Origin: CBFHMJ01 sp965656875
Lineage (GTDB): Bacteria; Pseudomonadota; Gammaproteobacteria; Enterobacterales; Alteromonadaceae
Length of the DNA: 64,000 nucleotides
NCBI GenBank assembly: GCA_965656875.1
Contig: CBFHMJ010000018.1
Coordinates: forward strand, 1 to 64,000
Direction: 5' to 3'
The first letter of the stretch is position 1; each line of letters starts with the position of its first letter. Below the pieces are notes generated by a model. It was not told the DNA's origin. It worked only from the letters and a program-made list of their open reading frames with translations, and searched no databases. Of this stretch, positions 60,933 to 64,000 are shown piece after piece. Both the position numbers and the translations under genes were made by a program.

Positions 60933-62588
60933 ATGACTGATCTAACAGAAGTTTTAGTCCCGGACGTTGGTGGGGATGAAGTAGAAGTTATTGAGCTTTG
61001 TGTGGCACCAGGTGATACCGTTGAGCCTGAAGATTCACTAATTACGGTTGAATCTGACAAAGCATCTATGGACATTCCAGCCCCGGCGGCTGGAACGGTC
61101 CAGGAGATTAAAGTCGCTGTAGGCGACAAAGTCTCTGAAGGTTCATTGATTGTTATTATGGCAGCCGCTGGTGCAGCATCCTCTGCATCAGAAGAGGTGG
61201 CTCCAGAAGCGGTTGCCGCAGCGCCAACAGCAGATGCTGAACCAGCCTCTGCACCTGCGCCAGCAAGCTCAACAACGTCAACAACCTTATCGGTTGCGGT
61301 GCCGGACATTGGCACTGAAGATAAAGTTGACGTGATCGACGTCATCGTTAAAGCGGGCGACACCGTTGAAAAAGAAGACGGGCTGATCACACTGGAAACC
61401 GATAAAGCAACGATGGATGTTCCAGCGCCTGAATCTGGCACGATTGTCAGCGTTACGGTTGCGGTGGGTGACAAAGTTGGTCAGGGTGATGTGATCGTTG
61501 AACTGGCTGTGACCAGTGGCGAGGCTGCACCAGCTCCGGCACCAGCAGCACCAAAAGCAGCGCCTGCACCAGCGCCTGAAAAAGCGGTCGATTCAGATGC
61601 AAAACCAAAATCGTCACCAGTTCCTCATCACCCGTCAGCAGGTGAAAGAAAACGTTCAGGAACTGTCTATGCGTCACCGTCAGTGCGCCGTCTGGCTCGT
61701 GAGTTTGGTGTTGATATCACTAAAGTTGAAGGTTCTGGTCGTAAAGGCCGTATTCTAAAAGAAGATATTCAGAAATACGTGAAATATGAGTTGTCTCGTC
61801 CTAAGGCGACGGCCACAACTAATATCGCTGGTGGTGCTGGTGGCTTGCAGTTGATTGCTCCACCAAAAGTTGATTTCTCGAAGTTCGGTGAAATTGAAGA
61901 AGTGAAACTAACACGTATTCAAAAGATTTCCGGACCAAATCTACATCGTAACTGGGTAACGATCCCACATGTAACACAGTTCGATGAAGCTGATATCACA
62001 GAGCTTGAAGCATTCCGTAAGCAGGAAAATGCATCGCTGGCGAAGCAGAAATCTGATCTGAAAATCACACCTCTGGTTTTCATCATGAAAGCCGTTGCTA
62101 AAACATTAGCGGCCTTCCCAGTGTTCAATTCTTCATTATCCGAAGATGGTGAACACTTGATCATGAAGAAATACATTCACCTGGGTATTGCGGTTGATAC
62201 GCCGAATGGCCTGGTGGTTCCGGTTGTTCGCGACGTTGATAAGAAAGGCATTTACGAGCTATCTGAAGAACTTAAAGTTATTTCCGGTAAAGCGCGTGAT
62301 GGCAAACTAACGGCTGCGGATATGCAGGGTAGTTGTTTCACGATTTCCAGTCTGGGTGGTATCGGTGGTACGGCATTTACACCAATCGTAAATGCACCGG
62401 ATGTAGCGATTCTTGGCGTATCGAAAAGCGAAATTAAACCGAAGTGGGATGGCGAAGCCTTCCAGCCGAAGTTAATGCTGCCGCTATCGTTATCCTATGA
62501 TCACCGTGTAATTGATGGTGCTGTTGCAGCTCGTTTCTCCGTACACATGAGCGGCATTCTGTCAGATATCAGAAAACTAGTATTGTAA
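60933..62588 (+). CDS. aceF: Pyruvate dehydrogenase E2, dihydrolipoyl acetyltransferase
   Basis: Core of the PDH complex. It has two lipoyl domains with lipoyl Lys at about 43 (ESDKASMD) and 158 (ETDKATMD), each followed by a long Ala/Pro linker; a peripheral-subunit-binding domain at about 245-283 (YASPSVRRLAREFGVD); and a catalytic domain ending in SYDHRVIDGAVAARF with the active His 524 and Asp 528. E. coli AceF has three lipoyl domains, so this one is shorter (551 versus 630 aa). It starts 20 bases after aceE. Confidence 0.98.
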   Translation: MTDLTEVLVPDVGGDEVEVIELCVAPGDTVEPEDSLITVESDKASMDIPAPAAGTVQEIKVAVGDKVSEGSLIVIMAAAGAASSASEEVAPEAVAAAPTADAEPASAPAPASSTTSTTLSVAVPDIGTEDKVDVIDVIVKAGDTVEKEDGLITLETDKATMDVPAPESGTIVSVTVAVGDKVGQGDVIVELAVTSGEAAPAPAPAAPKAAPAPAPEKAVDSDAKPKSSPVPHHPSAGERKRSGTVYASPSVRRLAREFGVDITKVEGSGRKGRILKEDIQKYVKYELSRPKATATTNIAGGAGGLQLIAPPKVDFSKFGEIEEVKLTRIQKISGPNLHRNWVTIPHVTQFDEADITELEAFRKQENASLAKQKSDLKITPLVFIMKAVAKTLAAFPVFNSSLSEDGEHLIMKKYIHLGIAVDTPNGLVVPVVRDVDKKGIYELSEELKVISGKARDGKLTAADMQGSCFTISSLGGIGGTAFTPIVNAPDVAILGVSKSEIKPKWDGEAFQPKLMLPLSLSYDHRVIDGAVAARFSVHMSGILSDIRKLVL

Positions 62589-62771
62589 TACCGTGAAGGG
62601 CAGCTAAATAGCTGCTCTGTAACGAGGAATTCAGGGCGACATAATTTTTCATTATTGCTAGAATTAGCCGCCTTTTGACCAACGGTTTGATGCCGTATCA
62701 GGGTCAAGACCATTTTAGAGCGCAGACACTCACAGGGGTGAGTGGCCAGGAAAGATAAATCAGAGGTTATC

Positions 62772-64000
62772 ATGAGCAACGAGATTAAGACTCAGGTTGT
62801 TGTATTAGGAGCTGGTCCGGGAGGCTATTCTGCCGCATTCCGTGCAGCTGATTTAGGATTAGATGTAGTTCTTGTAGAAAGTCGTAAAACATTAGGCGGT
62901 GTTTGTCTTAATGTAGGTTGTATCCCATCAAAAGCACTACTACACGTTGCTAAAGTAATCGATGATGCTAAAGCAATGGCTGACCACGGTGTGACATTTG
63001 GCACACCAGAGATTGATCTTGATAAAGTTCGTTCATGGAAAGACAAAGTTATCAGCCAGCTAACAGGTGGCCTGGATGGCATGTCTAAAATGCGTAAAGT
63101 TAAGGTTGTTAACGGTTACGGTAAGTTCGCCGGTAGCAACAAATTAATTGTTGAAGGTGATGAAACGACTACTATCACGTTCGATAACGCTATCATCGCG
63201 GCTGGTTCTGAGCCGGTAAATCTTCCATTTATCCCATCTGATGATCCGCGTGTGATGGATTCAACGGGTGCGCTTGAACTTAAAGATGTTCCAGAGCAAA
63301 TGTTGGTAATCGGTGGCGGTATTATCGGTCTTGAAATGGGCACGGTATACAGTGCGCTAGGTTCTAACGTTAGCGTTGTTGAGTTTGCTGATCAGTTAGT
63401 GCCTGCGGCTGATAAAGACGTTGTACGTGCATACAACAAATTCAATAAAGATCGTTTCAACGTGATGCTTTCAACGAAAGTTGTTGCGGTTGAAGCGAAA
63501 GATGACGGTTTATATGTAACCTTTGAAGGCAAAAAAGCACCTGCTGAGCCACAACGTTATGACCGTATTCTTGTTGCTGTTGGTCGTCGTCCTAACGGCA
63601 ACCTGGTTGATGCAGATAAAGCGGGTGTTGCGGTTGATGAGCGTGGCTTCATTAATGTTGATACGCAAATGCGTACCAACGTGAATCACATCTTTGCTAT
63701 TGGTGATCTGGTTGGTCAGCCAATGCTTGCTCACAAAGCTGTTCACGAAGGTCATGTTGCTGCTGAAGTCATTGCTGGCAAAAAACACTTCTTCGAACCT
63801 AAATGCATTCCTTCAATTGCTTATACTGATCCTGAAATTGCATGGGTTGGTGTTACTGAGAAAGAAGCAAAAGAACAAGCTCTTAATTACGAAACAGCGA
63901 CATTCCCGTGGGCTGCTTCTGGCCGCGCAATCGCATCAGCACGTACTGAAGGTATGACTAAGCTTATCTTTGATAAAGAAAATGGTCGTATTCTTGGTGG
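62772..64000 (+). CDS. lpd: Dihydrolipoamide dehydrogenase (E3), truncated by the window edge
   Basis: Flavoprotein that re-oxidises dihydrolipoamide in the PDH and 2-oxoglutarate complexes. The FAD-binding VVVLGAGPGGYSAAFRAADL, the redox disulfide GGVCLNVGCIPSK (Cys 45 and 50), the NAD-binding VIGGGIIGLEMG and the FAIGDLVGQPMLAHKA segment are visible. About 409 residues are in the window; the C-terminal dimer domain with the catalytic His lies outside. The ATG at 62772 follows AGAGG. A 183-base gap after aceF may hold a separate promoter, as for E. coli lpd. Confidence 0.96.
   Translation, partial: MSNEIKTQVVVLGAGPGGYSAAFRAADLGLDVVLVESRKTLGGVCLNVGCIPSKALLHVAKVIDDAKAMADHGVTFGTPEIDLDKVRSWKDKVISQLTGGLDGMSKMRKVKVVNGYGKFAGSNKLIVEGDETTTITFDNAIIAAGSEPVNLPFIPSDDPRVMDSTGALELKDVPEQMLVIGGGIIGLEMGTVYSALGSNVSVVEFADQLVPAADKDVVRAYNKFNKDRFNVMLSTKVVAVEAKDDGLYVTFEGKKAPAEPQRYDRILVAVGRRPNGNLVDADKAGVAVDERGFINVDTQMRTNVNHIFAIGDLVGQPMLAHKAVHEGHVAAEVIAGKKHFFEPKCIPSIAYTDPEIAWVGVTEKEAKEQALNYETATFPWAASGRAIASARTEGMTKLIFDKENGRILG

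Noticed and set aside
60878..61474. 198-codon minus-strand frame opposite aceF
   Set aside because: It is the complement of the Ala/Pro-rich lipoyl and linker region of aceF; its low-complexity Ser/Thr/Ala sequence is a by-product of that codon use.
1..64000. Mobile elements, prophage, CRISPR arrays, tRNA genes or a defence island
   Set aside because: No transposase, integrase, phage gene, regularly spaced repeats or tRNA-like cloverleaf was seen on either strand. The gene content is core chromosome; the small XRE regulator has no toxin or phage neighbour.

Overview
This is a stretch of ordinary, gene-dense gammaproteobacterial chromosome, AT-leaning by eye (GC not computed). The order of genes is what places it: rsmE-gshB-yqgE-yqgF, aroQ-accB-accC, pilA-pilB-pilC-pilD-coaE-zapD-yacG, nadC/ampD-ampE/pdhR-aceE-aceF-lpd, bolA near yajG and ampG, and metK divergent from a tkt-epd-pgk-fba run are all gammaproteobacterial arrangements. 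LPS Kdo transfer (waaA), type IV pili and a chemoreceptor suggest a free-living, motile Gram-negative. The genus cannot be fixed from the sequence; a marine lineage such as Kangiellaceae/Oceanospirillales or Thiotrichales (Methylophaga-like) is only a guess. No insertion sequence, prophage, CRISPR array, tRNA or resistance island was seen.

Layout. 1-120: the 3' end of a 5S rRNA and its terminator, so an rRNA operon lies just outside the left edge. 310-4235: gmk, rpoZ, spoT, ridA (nucleotide and ppGpp metabolism). 4346-7595: an envelope-glycan cluster, a GT-A-type glycosyltransferase-like gene, waaA and a KpsS-like gene. 7645-11630 (minus): AEC transporter, yqgF, yqgE, gshB, rsmE. 11821-13736: an ABC-2 exporter pair. 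13820-19278 (minus): an M13 peptidase lipoprotein, then a chemoreceptor-porin-PstS-like operon. 19795-26796: metK (minus) divergent from tkt, epd, pgk and fba. 26896-36445 (minus): accC-accB-aroQ, adenine deaminase, a DUF1684 protein, hemL-pyrB, hemJ-clc. 36551-37696: a coiled-coil membrane protein and erpA.

37757-40362 is the least conventional part. It holds a 58-residue membrane protein, a LuxR-type regulator, and a 325-base intergenic region packed with successive inverted repeats that ends at the ribosome binding site of a small XRE regulator. 40485-46442 contains ampG, a hypothetical gene, a cyclophilin, yajG and rlmG on minus, then an AlkB-like gene and bolA on plus. 46648-54020 (minus): yacG, zapD, coaE and pilD, pilC, pilB, a small unknown and two pilins. 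54139-64000: nadC, a membrane retropepsin, ampD-ampE, and the pdhR-aceE-aceF-lpd locus with two PdhR-type operators; lpd runs off the right edge.

How the genes fit together. Central carbon flow (tkt, epd, pgk, fba) feeds pyruvate to the PDH complex (aceE, aceF, lpd, with PdhR control) and on to fatty acid synthesis (accB, accC). AmpG, AmpD and AmpE are cell-wall recycling functions at two nearby sites. PilB, PilC, PilD and two pilins form most of the pilus assembly core. The best candidates for undescribed biology are non-coding: the hairpin-rich region 39804-40097, the metK upstream region with repeated octamers, and the structured flanks of bolA.
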